64,000 bases of DNA, from contig NC_084801.1 in assembly GCF_963169125.1 (NCBI RefSeq), forward strand, positions 75,829,696 through 75,893,695, read 5' to 3'. Positions 21,301 to 29,732 of this stretch are shown piece by piece. This DNA comes from Humulus lupulus. Lineage: Eukaryota > Streptophyta > Magnoliopsida > Rosales > Cannabaceae. The notes beneath the pieces were generated by a model that ran no database searches, was not told where the DNA came from, and saw nothing but the letters and a program-made list of their open reading frames with translations. The position numbers were made by a program, and so were the translations under genes. Numbering within the stretch: position 1 is the first letter of the stretch; every line of letters starts with the position of its first letter.

Positions 21301-24300
21301 TCCCTAAACGCCTCTGCTTTTGAGACTTTGCAGGGACGCTTTTGTCTAGGTGGAGCGTGTGCATGATTACGCTCGGACTGATCCCTATCATGTCCTCGTG
21401 CGACCATGCGAATACGTCTAGGTTCTTTTTCAGAAACGCGGTCAGATCCGCCTTTCTTCTATCGCAGAGGTTCTTTCCAAGCTTCACCGTCCGTGAAGGA
21501 TTTTGTTCATCGATGCCTACCTCCTCGAGATCTTCAATAGCTTGGAGCTCGGACCTGTCCTCGCCTACTCGGGGGTCAATGTCCTCGCTTAAGGCGACCT
21601 TTTCGTCTTCGGAAACCCGAGGTTTTTCAATCTCAGGGGCCGCCTTGGGTCCCTGCGATTCCTCTTCATCCTGAATGGTCATCGCCACCTGCCCGGGATT
21701 AGATTTTCCCTTCATGGAAATGCTGTAGCATTCCCTGGCAGCGAGCTGATCGCCCTTGATAGTGCAGACCCCTGTCGAAGTAGGGAACTTCATGGCGAGG
21801 TGCCGGACGGATGTGATAGCTTCGAAAGCAACGAGCGTTGGTCGGCCCAAAATTGCATTGTAGGCAGCGGAGCAGTCAATGACTACGAATTTGAGCAGTT
21901 TGGACACTGTTCGGGACTCGTCGCCTAGGGTGATCACCAGCTCGATCGTTCCTATCGCTGCTGACCCTGCGCCTGAAAAACCATATAGCATCATCGAGGT
22001 TGCCTTTAGCTCGTAGACGGTCAGACCCATTTTTTCTAAGGTTGAACGGAATAGGAGATTCACCGAGCTCCCATTGTCCACTAACACCCTCCTTACTCTC
22101 CGGTTGGCGAGCTGGACTGCTACGACCAAGGGATCGTTATGAGGGAATTGGACATGGCCCGCGTCCTCCTCCGTGAAAGTGACTGGTTGTTTCTCTAATC
22201 TTTGTTGTTTTGATTGACGCTGTTCCGAGACGAACTCCCCTCCATTGTGGGCCTTCAACTCATTTATGTACCTCTTCTGGGCGCCTCTGCTCGTGCCAGC
22301 CATGTGTGGCCCTCCAGAGATGGTGGAAATATCTCCCTCGACCACGGGGGGAGGGACGTCCTGATCTACTCGAGGTCCAGGTTGACTGGCTGGGATCTCC
22401 GGAGCGGGTCGACCTGTGGGGACCCTGTTCCGCGAGTATTGCGCCAACGGACCTGCTCGGATGAGAGTCTCGATTTCATCTTTGAGGTGCCTGCAGCCGT
22501 CGGTATTGTGCCCGACGTCGTTATGAAAACGGCAGAATTTGGAAGCGTCTCTCTTTCCCTTAGGGTGCTTTATTGGCTCCGGTCTTTTCCAGGGGACTCG
22601 CGTAGCGTTGGCCAGGAAAATATTCTCTCTGGTTTGGGTGAGCTCGGTATACGCTGTGAACACGGGCTTGAATTTATCCACGGACTTATTCTTCTTTTGA
22701 CCGTGCTGGACGTTTTCACCATTTCCTTTTCTTTTGCCGCCACCGGGCTGGTTGCTCTGCGTGACGTCGGGAGTCACTACTACGATCTCTGTTCCCGCCC
22801 CAGCGGGCTTCTCGAGGACCTGGCTGGTCCCCGCGGCTGAAGCTTCAGCTTCCTCCAAGTTTATCCATTCTTGGGCTCTGTTAAGGAATTCACTAACTGA
22901 GCTGACCCCCCTCCTTTGAATATCCTTCCACAGATCTCCGCCTACTAGGATCCCGGTCCTCATAGCCATGAGTTTGGAGCTGTCGTCGGCGTCTCTGGCT
23001 CGAGCAGCGACATTTGCAAATCTGCTCAAGTAGGCTTTTAGCGTTTCTCCAGGTTGCTGTCTCACGTTAGCTAGGGAGTCGGCCTGGACCCTGGCGGCCT
23101 GAGAGGCGCGGAATGCCCTCTTGAAGTCAGCCAAAAAGGTCTTCCAGGAGCTGATTGACTGCCTTTTACTTTGTTTGAACCACTGCCTGGCAGGTCCAGT
23201 TAGGGTGGAAGGAAAGATCAAGCAACGAAGCTCTGGCCCGATGTTATGAGCCATCATTAGGGTGTTGAACATCCCTAAGTGGTCAGATGGGTCTCCATCC
23301 CCGTTGAACTTTGACAAGTGAGGCATACGAAAGCCAGAAGGGTATGCCGTTGCTGCTATGTTGGGGGCGAAGAGCTCCATCTCATCCCCTGAATCATATT
23401 CGTCTTTTTCTTTCTCTGACAGGAGCTTCTTCATCAGCTCCTCCATTTGAGTTAAGCGCTCTAAGGTTTTGTCCTGAGATCCTGGGTTATTCCGAGGCTG
23501 TTCAACAGCTCCGGACCCGTTGTACATATTAGGCGGGTTATTGCCCCTCCTATCTGGAGATAGGTCATTTGGGGCATTCCCGCCATTACGTACTTCGGAT
23601 CGGACCCCAACTGAGCGGGCCTGGCTACCATCCCTAACTCGATCCTCTCTGTGAGAGTTGAGGCGATCTCGAAGGTCGCCTCCATGGGTATTATGGTGAC
23701 TTTGTGCTGAACTTAGTCGCTGTCGCAGGTCTCCTCCCGAAAGATCACTCCGTGCACTACCGGTCCAGTGACTCCTGCTGGACAGGCTCGATGTGCGTCT
23801 TTGGCGGCTCCGACCTGATCCTTCCCCCGGCACCCTGCTGCGCCGGGAAGGCCCGGCCGATGGCGGGTCTCTCCTACTATTTATGTAGGTCGGGATGTCT
23901 CGGACGGGCTGAGGAGACGGGTATCTGATGGGAGAAGGAGGATGTCTGACCGGAGAGGCGATCCTAGTGCCGTCTAGACGGACTAAATTTGGTGGGGGCC
24001 TCTCGGCCCTGCCAGCTTGATGGTTTCGCGCTGGGCGATCTGGACGAGGAACTGGACGCTCTTCGGGGACGGGCTGACGTCTCCGGATCTCCTCGTCCCT
24101 CCTTTGGGAATTTCTCTTATCTCTTCCGGGTGTCCTCGAGGAAGGCTGAGAGCTAGGGGTTGATGTCCTAACCGAACGGCTGTACTGCTGCGGTTCGGTC
24201 TGAGGCATTTCCCTGAAGTTCGCCTCTTGATGGCGTGATGAAGGGGTGGAGTTGGCTGCAGGGAGTCTACCCGAACAGCCATACCTGGATCGATTACTCC

Positions 24301-24631
24301 GGCGAGACTTAGGAGCCTCGCCTTGCCTCTCTCCAACGTTACCGTTGGTTGTGAGAGGGGGTAGTCGACTCAGAATATCCTGGACTTGCTGACCAGCTGC
24401 TGCTAGCTGGCTCCTCAGCTGAGCGTTCTCCATCTCCACCGCAGTGTAATAACATGGATTCGGATTAGGCGGCCGGGGCGCCGAACTACCAGTGTCGTCT
24501 TGGCCGGCCGGCTGCTTTCCTGGCCTTTGCTGGACTTCAGGAACTTGCTCATCGGGGAGAGCAACATGGCGGGCCTCCTGCCCATCATGTTGTTCTGTCT
24601 CGTTGCCATGTTTGGATCGAGTGGTCACCAT
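18305..24631 (-). CDS. Gag-pol polyprotein of element A (gag, protease, RT, RNase H, aRNase H, integrase)
   Basis: One uninterrupted frame of 2108 codons starts MVTTRSK 56 bp inside the 5' LTR edge. An Arg/Ser/Pro-rich N-terminus (about 1-400) precedes the gag domain (MPHLSKF at 436, about 436-560). A zinc-like motif CRFHNDVGH starts at residue 700. Protease: LVDNGSS, Asp 852. RT: about 1130-1320 with YVDD at 1254-1257. First RNase H: about 1400-1520; it lacks the usual first Asp (LYMAVTED). Archaeal-type RNase H: FVDGSS, Asp 1543, to about 1665. Integrase: HHCC at about 1761-1805 and Asp 1831, Asp 1891, Glu 1927, a D35E spacing. It ends TWNAVHLKKYYQ with no chromodomain. All catalytic residues except that of the tether-like RNase H are present, so it looks competent. 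Confidence 0.97.
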   Translation of the reverse strand: MVTTRSKHGNETEQHDGQEARHVALPDEQVPEVQQRPGKQPAGQDDTGSSAPRPPNPNPCYYTAVEMENAQLRSQLAAAGQQVQDILSRLPPLTTNGNVGERQGEAPKSRRSNRSRYGCSGRLPAANSTPSSRHQEANFREMPQTEPQQYSRSVRTSTPSSQPSSRTPGRDKRNSQRRDEEIRRRQPVPEERPVPRPDRPARNHQAGRAERPPPNLVRLDGTRIASPVRHPPSPIRYPSPQPVRDIPTYINSRRDPPSAGPSRRSRVPGEGSGRSRQRRTSSLSSRSHWTGSARSDLSGGDLRQRLSSAQSHHNTHGGDLRDRLNSHREDRVRDGSQARSVGVRSEVRNGGNAPNDLSPDRRGNNPPNMYNGSGAVEQPRNNPGSQDKTLERLTQMEELMKKLLSEKEKDEYDSGDEMELFAPNIAATAYPSGFRMPHLSKFNGDGDPSDHLGMFNTLMMAHNIGPELRCLIFPSTLTGPARQWFKQSKRQSISSWKTFLADFKRAFRASQAARVQADSLANVRQQPGETLKAYLSRFANVAARARDADDSSKLMAMRTGILVGGDLWKDIQRRGVSSVSEFLNRAQEWINLEEAEASAAGTSQVLEKPAGAGTEIVVVTPDVTQSNQPGGGKRKGNGENVQHGQKKNKSVDKFKPVFTAYTELTQTRENIFLANATRVPWKRPEPIKHPKGKRDASKFCRFHNDVGHNTDGCRHLKDEIETLIRAGPLAQYSRNRVPTGRPAPEIPASQPGPRVDQDVPPPVVEGDISTISGGPHMAGTSRGAQKRYINELKAHNGGEFVSEQRQSKQQRLEKQPVTFTEEDAGHVQFPHNDPLVVAVQLANRRVRRVLVDNGSSVNLLFRSTLEKMGLTVYELKATSMMLYGFSGAGSAAIGTIELVITLGDESRTVSKLLKFVVIDCSAAYNAILGRPTLVAFEAITSVRHLAMKFPTSTGVCTIKGDQLAARECYSISMKGKSNPGQVAMTIQDEEESQGPKAAPEIEKPRVSEDEKVALSEDIDPRVGEDRSELQAIEDLEEVGIDEQNPSRTVKLGKNLCDRRKADLTAFLKKNLDVFAWSHEDMIGISPSVIMHTLHLDKSVPAKSQKQRRLGTTRAEALEEEVARLKKCGFIREARFPIWVANPVLVPKPNGKWRTCIDFSDLNKACPKDCFPLPRIDQLVDATAGHELMSFMDAYSGYNQIAMNPADQDHTSFMTPTNVYCYKVMPFGLKNAGATYQRLVNRMFADQIGKNMEVYVDDMLVKSKTATNHVADLEECFNILREYGMRLNPQKCTFGVASGKFLGFIVNTRGIEANPDKIRSLLELPSPRSRKDVQGLTGRVAALNRFISKSTDKCLPFYNLLRGNKKFEWTVECEGAFLDLKTHLAEPPVLSKPRVGEPLFLYMAVTEDAASAVLVREEDQTQKPVYYISKRLLGAESRYPLMEKLAFCLITASRKLRPYFQSHSVHVMTDQPLRQVLQKPEASGRLLKWAVELSQFEIFYTPRTTIKSQALADFVAECAGFREIPSEDSQQLTSAGSSWRIFVDGSSNENGSGAGIILISPEGHRFHSALRFGFKASNNEAEYEALLAGLRIASELKASSVQCFSDSQLVVNQVLGEYQARGPKMASYLAKVKSELSTFGQGSIEQIPREQNANADALAKLATSGEAETLGLVPIEFLDKPSIDGDRADIEVIDIRPTWMTPIVEYLVEGKLPEGRNDIRRVLYQAPRYTLVEGVLYRRGHSLPLLRCVLPSEAKAILQEVHEGFCGDHTGGQSLALKILRQGFYWPTLSKDSISYVKKCDKCQRFAAVARAPPAELKMISSPWPFAIWGIDLIGALPTGKGGVRYAVVAIDYFTKWAEAEPLATITSKKVLDFVVKSIVCRFGLPKKIVSDNGTQFDSDLFTEFCEKNGIVKSFSSVAYPQANGQVEAVNKTLKASLKKRLGEAKGIWPEQLPQVLWAYRTSHRTPTGHTPFSLTFGSEAVLPVEVKVLSHRVRSYEQDKNHELLCHSLDLMDERREDSQLQLAHYQQKITRYFNTKVKRRAFSVGDLVLRRVFLAGKDPKDGVLGPSWEGPYQVIEVIKEGTYKLARLGGGAVPRTWNAVHLKKYYQ

Positions 24632-24664
24632 AGTTGTATGTTTGTGGTAGTACTAATTGGACTT

Positions 24665-24686
24665 GCTCTCAATGAAAGCACCAAAC
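24665..24686 (-). promoter_or_regulatory. Primer-binding site of element A
   Basis: Minus-strand text next to the 5' LTR is GTTTGGTGCTTTCATTGAGA. It is shared almost base for base with elements B and D. The primer tRNA is not assigned here. The LTR edge to PBS offset is two to three bases. Confidence 0.7.
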
Positions 24687-25464
24687 TGTTGACGCGGTTC
24701 TTCGGCAACAGGTAATTAAGAGAAGAAGAGAAAGAGATTAGTACTTAAAAGTAGAACCACCGCAGATATGAAATCTTTGTGAGAAGAACCAGGTGACCCT
24801 AAACACGTTTTTTAAGTGGTTCGAAGGTTAAAATCCTTCTACTCCACTAGTCAATATTATTGATCTTTTCTGGGTAATTGGTTTACAAAATATATAGTTC
24901 TTACAAGACTATTTTCTCCAACCCCTATCAATTCCCAGGGTCTCCATATTTATAGGAGAAGGCACCTGGAAATTGGTAGGGAGGTCATCCCGTGACCTTA
25001 CCATTTGTCATATCAAGTCTGTGATATTCATGATTACTTCCTAAACCTGACACACAAGTGTGGTCTAATCAGTATGGAAGGAGATAATGGGCCGCACGGC
25101 CCAACCCGTCCGTGGGTGTCTGAATACGCACGTTCCTGCAGCGTGTCCGAGAAGTCAGGGGGATATCGGACACGTGATGGCAGGATTATGCACGTTTATC
25201 TTGCGTGTTGACTTCCCATAGGGTCAGAGCTTCCTGAGAAGCTCGCTACCGGAGCAATCCATAACCCGAGCTGATCCGTCAGTGGTCGTCGGATGTTGTT
25301 CCCAGCTCCTGGAACAACAAGAGGGAGCAAGAAACTCCATCCCCTCGAGCTAGAAAGGGCCCGTCCTGAAGATAAAGCCTCTGGCCTGTGGGAGCCTCGG
25401 GCTAAATCATGTTTAGTCCGAGGATCGTCCTGCTAAACAGCCCGTGGGAAATCTAGGGCGTACA
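24687..25464 (-). repeat. 5' LTR of element A
   Basis: It is 778 bp, equal in length to the left LTR and about 99.5% identical by eye. On the minus strand it carries a TATAAATA box (plus coordinates 24947-24954), which would start the genomic RNA about 230 bp before the PBS. The right TSD GCCTC follows at 25465-25469. Confidence 0.95.
24947..24954 (-). promoter_or_regulatory. TATA box in the 5' LTR of element A
   Basis: CCTATAAATATGG on the minus strand is a good plant TATA box, in the right orientation to drive gag-pol. It is intact and identical in both LTRs. Confidence 0.65.
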
Positions 25465-25469
25465 GCCTC

Positions 25470-25704
25470 CTACCCTGAATAACCAAGCAGGGGATAATAA
25501 ACGATAAAGGGAATGGTGAGGGCGACCAGAACAGGTCTAGGAAAAATAAGCATGGGGATAAATATACTTCCATCTACACCACCTATACTGATTTAACAGA
25601 TACGTGAGGGCATATTTATTTAACTAATTCTACATGTGTTCCATGGAAGAAGCCCGAGCCCATGAAACATCAAAGGGTGAAGAGAGATCCAGCTATGTTC
25701 TACC
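25470..25704 (+). pseudogene. Decayed gag of Tat-like element B (continuation)
   Basis: The gag text cut at 12677 resumes here. It has GGGRPEQV-like basic text, then the equivalent of FTAYTELTQTRENIFLANAT and VPWKRPEPIKHPKGKRD in shifting frames, matching the intact protein just before its zinc-like motif. It ends at 25704 where an LTR begins. Frameshifts rule out function. Confidence 0.75.
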
Positions 25705-27072
25705 TGTTGGTATTAAGTGATCAAATCAAAGGTGCGCAACAGAATATATGGACCCATTTTAATAAATATTAAAACTAGGCCGGATCATATACATATATAA
25801 ACATTAAATCACATACAAAATAGATTAGCGATTACCTCTTGTAGCCTATCAAGTGTCCTTGAGTCTTTTGTATAAAATCAATGATCTTCCTCTCCAGTAA
25901 TTTGAAAGCTCACACCTTGATCTTCCAGACCAATCCACAAATACACAAGGATGTGTGTGGGCATGTAGGATTCAAAAGGTTGATTTATGTGACTCTCTAG
26001 ATGTACTCAACACATGAGATGTAGAGAGGTTTGACTAAGAGAAAAGGTTTAAAATAGTTTTCAGGTTTAGAGAAAATTATTGCTTTAGAGAGAGAGTTTG
26101 TATTATTTAATATCATAAAAAATAAATTGAAATGCTTCTTCTAAAAGTAACGTACTATAAGACTTATATAAAAATATTTAATCTAATTACATAATTTTAA
26201 TTTTATTAAAAATAAAAATCAAATTAAAATTGATTTGATATTTACATTTAATTATTTATTTAAATCATATTTAAAAAGAATAATTAAAAAACTTATTAAA
26301 CAAATTTATTTGAAATGAAGTGTGTGTCACCCAACCCTATTAGGGTTTCCTGAATTTTCTCATTTTTTTATTTAATCAACTTTTAAGACAATATATTTAT
26401 CCAAGCATAAATATTAGTTAATTCAAAATTAAATTTATCATAAAATATCAATTTATTAAATAAATAAATATCATATTCTAAATAAGATATTTATTATTCA
26501 ATCTCTTTATATTAATCCAAACAAGATTAATATTAATTTTAACATATAGTTTTTCAAAATAAAAACTATATAGTTAAATAATTAATTAATTCTCAATTAA
26601 TCAATTACTTATAGTTATCACATAATTATTTCCTTACCCTGGAAAATTAATTTCTTTACAATTTAGTCCTTCTTTCTACAAATATTTCTTTTGACATCCT
26701 TTCCCTTGACAGTTTAGGATAGAGGCGATATGGGGACCATGGACTTACAATACGAAGCTCCAATAAACTAGATTATTAATCAAACTCTTTAATCTAATTA
26801 GCCTATTTATTAATTCCACGATTACTCCATTATAAATATGGCATTGCACTCTAAGTATTTATAGAATTATATTTATAGATTTTTCTCTTATAGTCCATTG
26901 ATATAATCAATCTATGTAATTCTGCCCTCCATTATTGGTTCATTAATTAGAGCTGGTCAAAATTATCATTTTACCCTTCTAATTACCTCTTGAACCTTAA
27001 GTACCATTAATTCATGGAAGAGATATATTAAGGAGCTAAAAACGCATGAGGTCCAAGGCATGATCCCTAACA
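25705..27072 (-). repeat. Ty1/copia-like LTR, probably solo
   Basis: The unit starts TGTTGGTATTAAG and ends GATCCCTAACA. Reversed it begins TGTTAGGGATCATGCC, a familiar look for plant copia LTRs. It is AT-rich, about 1.37 kb. The flanks (CTACC left, GTTAT right) do not match, so the TSD is lost or the right flank was rearranged together with the loss of element B's pol. No copia coding sequence is present. Confidence 0.55.
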
Positions 27073-27419
27073 GTTATACGCAAACAAGCGATCAAACTTC
27101 TAAAAACAACCAGGTCATCGACTAGAAATTAACTGGGCGAGCCATCAGTGAACAATACCTCAATCTAAAATTGACCCAATAACTATATGGATGTATAAGG
27201 ACTTTGAAGGTTCACAAACATAAATACTTGATGGAAAAGAGGGGTAAATAAAAAGATTAGAGATATACCAAAATAAGTGAATTATATTGAGGGTAAAAAT
27301 AACCTCAAGTTAAAAGCCCAAGAGCAACTGTCTCAGCCTAAATTGCTCACATACAAAGGACTCCAGACACCCAAAGAATGAAATTAAAAAATATATTTAT
27401 ACATATAAAAGAGGTCCCT
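27073..27419 (+). other. Residual non-coding part of element B
   Basis: No coding similarity is visible. By position it should be the interval between the lost pol and the antisense gene of element B, as the array zone is in element A, but I see no 122-bp repeats. It ends with the TSD TCCCT of the next solo LTR. Confidence 0.35.
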
Positions 27420-29727
27420 TGTAACGACCCAAAATCACTAATACGGCTTAAGGGCCTTGATTAGTATGTCAGGAGGGTATAATTGGTTTATGTATGAATT
27501 AAACAGTTTAATGCATGATTATGTGATGAGCATGCTTATGTGATTATATGAATAAATGTGATGCAAGATTATGGGAATTAGTATGCGTGTAGGCCTTGTG
27601 TAGAATATTAGGGCATATTTGTAATCATGGCCCGTTCAAGGTATAAATGTGATAAACTATGGAGACCACATTATTATGTGGATATGTTAAACAGTATGCG
27701 ACTTGAGGCGATCCTAGCAAGCTAGTTAGCGGGAAAGTCACAACGGGACCCAATACTTGACTTGGGGAAAGTCAAGGGGTATTTCGGGTATTAGATGGTT
27801 ATTTGGGTTATCGGGTTATAGAAATAAATAATTGGAGATATATTTGAGGTTAGGAAGCTTAGGTGAGAATACTGGCGAATTTTACCATTTTTTCCCTTAG
27901 GGACGTTTTGGTACCCCCGAGCCTCGGGATTGACTTAATGAACTAAAGTTAGACTAAGAAAAGTTGAGAAAATAGTAAAAGAACCTTAAATCGACCCTTC
28001 CCTTCTCTCAGTTTTATCACTCTTCTTTTCTCTCAAGGGAAACAACTAGAACTTAAGGAAATTCTGCTGGGAATTTAGTGGATTGAGCTGAAGTCTTGGA
28101 AGATTAATCTAGTGTTCAGCTAAGGAGTTCAACCAGGATTAAGGTAAGACTTGAATCACACTCTTGGTTGTTTAAATTCTGTGGTTTTGATTGAGTTCTA
28201 AGAGGCTTTTGGGTTTTGAAATTGAAGATTGAATTAAAGCTAGAAACCTGGGAGTTAGCTCAGAAATTTCTTAGAGAATTGGTGCTACAGTGAAGGTAAG
28301 GTCGAATTTATGATCTGATGCCTGAATCTTGGTGTTTTCTTGACTTGTTTTGATGTTTTTATGCTTTTGGGATTCAGAAATTGAAATGTGATTTTGATGA
28401 GTTTCTAGGCTAAGTTTTTACTGGATTATGTTGCTGGGAACGTGTTAGAAGTTTGTAACAATTGAGTTGTGGAATTAGAATGGTTTTGGGTGGTTTTGAG
28501 GAGGTTTGAGTGTTAAAAATGGTGGTTTTTCTGGGTTGGCATATGAGCGTCGCAGCCCTGTTCTTCCGTGCCGCGACGCTAGGTTGAATCAGGAGATGGG
28601 GAATACTTTGGGTGTCGCGGCCCCTATAGGGCTGTGCCGCGGCCCTAGGTTAATTTCAGGAGAGGGGAATTTGAGTTTTTAGGGTTTTGGCTTAGGGGCT
28701 CGGGGGAAGCTTCTGTCACCTTGTGCGGAGAAACGGGAGGCCCCAAGAGCATGGGATTGGCTCCAAGAGATGATTATGAATTGTTTAGTAATAGGAGTGC
28801 AGTGTATGTGTTGTGATTAGGTTTTCAGCGAAGCTCGGGTAGGAGGATCGTGCTCAGGATTTCTATGCTCAAGAAGCTCGGTACATAGGTAAGAAAACTG
28901 CACCCAGTTGTGAATTTATAATGGGACTAAGGCTTCCCCATTTTGAATGCTTTGTGAAGGATGGTATTATACCATGCAAATAGTAAACGAACGGCCTAAG
29001 AATGTCAGAGTTTACATTGGCGCACAGGGCGCGGCTCAACCACTAGTAGCTGAGGACAACTTATTATTCACTGAGCTCGGTTTAAGCGGACCAGAGTCAG
29101 TGGGGTAAACAGAGGGTGCGACCTAAGGGCGTCGACCCTGTTTATCATGTGATTTGACTATTATTATTGATTGATAAATTTGTTATGTTGAATAGCTGAG
29201 TATTGATTTGTTGATTCTCTGCACTATGTGATTAATGGGGTATGCTAAGTATATGAACATGCTTTAAGGGTTATTCGATTGTTATTATTGTTTGTGCTGT
29301 AACATTATAATTTCTTGCTGGGCCTTGGCTCACGGGTGCTACGTGGTGCAAGTAAAGGCAAGGGCAAGCTTGATCACCCCTAAATCGGAGAGCTCTGAGG
29401 CTAGAATGTACATGATCAGTTGTTCAGCCACCACGGTTAAGGTTGAGACAGGAACGGGAGGACCATAGATGTCTGTTTTGCCCTAAGAATGGCTAGCGGT
29501 TGTTTGTACTCTGGAAATTTTGTAAATTTACTTTCAAACACTATTTCTTTTGGGATCCCTCTTATAAAACGTTTAATTATATGAAATGTATAATCTATGA
29601 CCAAAACCTTTTAACCCTAGTTTATTAGTGATGTCAGTGACACGTTTTCAACTAAATGACTTGAATAGCAAGTCCTGCACTTTTATAAATACACAATGTA
29701 ACAGTCTTGGCTATCTAGAGCGTTACA
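27420..29727 (+). repeat. Del/Tekay-type solo LTR with TSD TCCCT
   Basis: It starts TGTAACGACCC and ends AGAGCGTTACA, 2308 bp, and TCCCT flanks it exactly (27415-27419 and 29728-29732). There is no PBS or PPT next to it, so it is a solo LTR left by LTR-LTR recombination. It shares the family landmarks: GAGGCGATCCTAG near 27707, TTGCTGGGCC...GGCTCACGGGTGC near 29314, and TTGGGATCCC near 29550. Confidence 0.92.
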
Positions 29728-29732
29728 TCCCT

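Larger units (their letters stand above)
12678..25464 (-). mobile_element. Complete Tat-like Ty3/gypsy retrotransposon (element A)
   Basis: The 12.8-kb element has two 778-bp LTRs, TG/CA ends, perfect 5-bp TSD, PBS, an uninterrupted gag-pol frame on the minus strand, and a PPT at the minus-strand 3' end. Order on the minus strand: 5' LTR, PBS, polyprotein, 122-bp tandem array, a four-exon gene in antisense, PPT, 3' LTR. I count four mismatches between the LTRs (about 0.5%), so insertion is recent. Dual RNase H and no chromodomain place it in the Tat lineage (known lineage traits). It sits inside the gag of an older relative, element B. Confidence 0.95.

Noticed and set aside
22210..22840. Long plus-strand frame opposite the element A gag
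   Set aside because: It is the mirror of a GC-rich, uninterrupted coding strand and has no motif; the minus-strand polyprotein explains it.
25705..27072. Copia-like LTR as a TSD-proven solo LTR
   Set aside because: Flanks CTACC and GTTAT do not match, so I report it only as a probable LTR.
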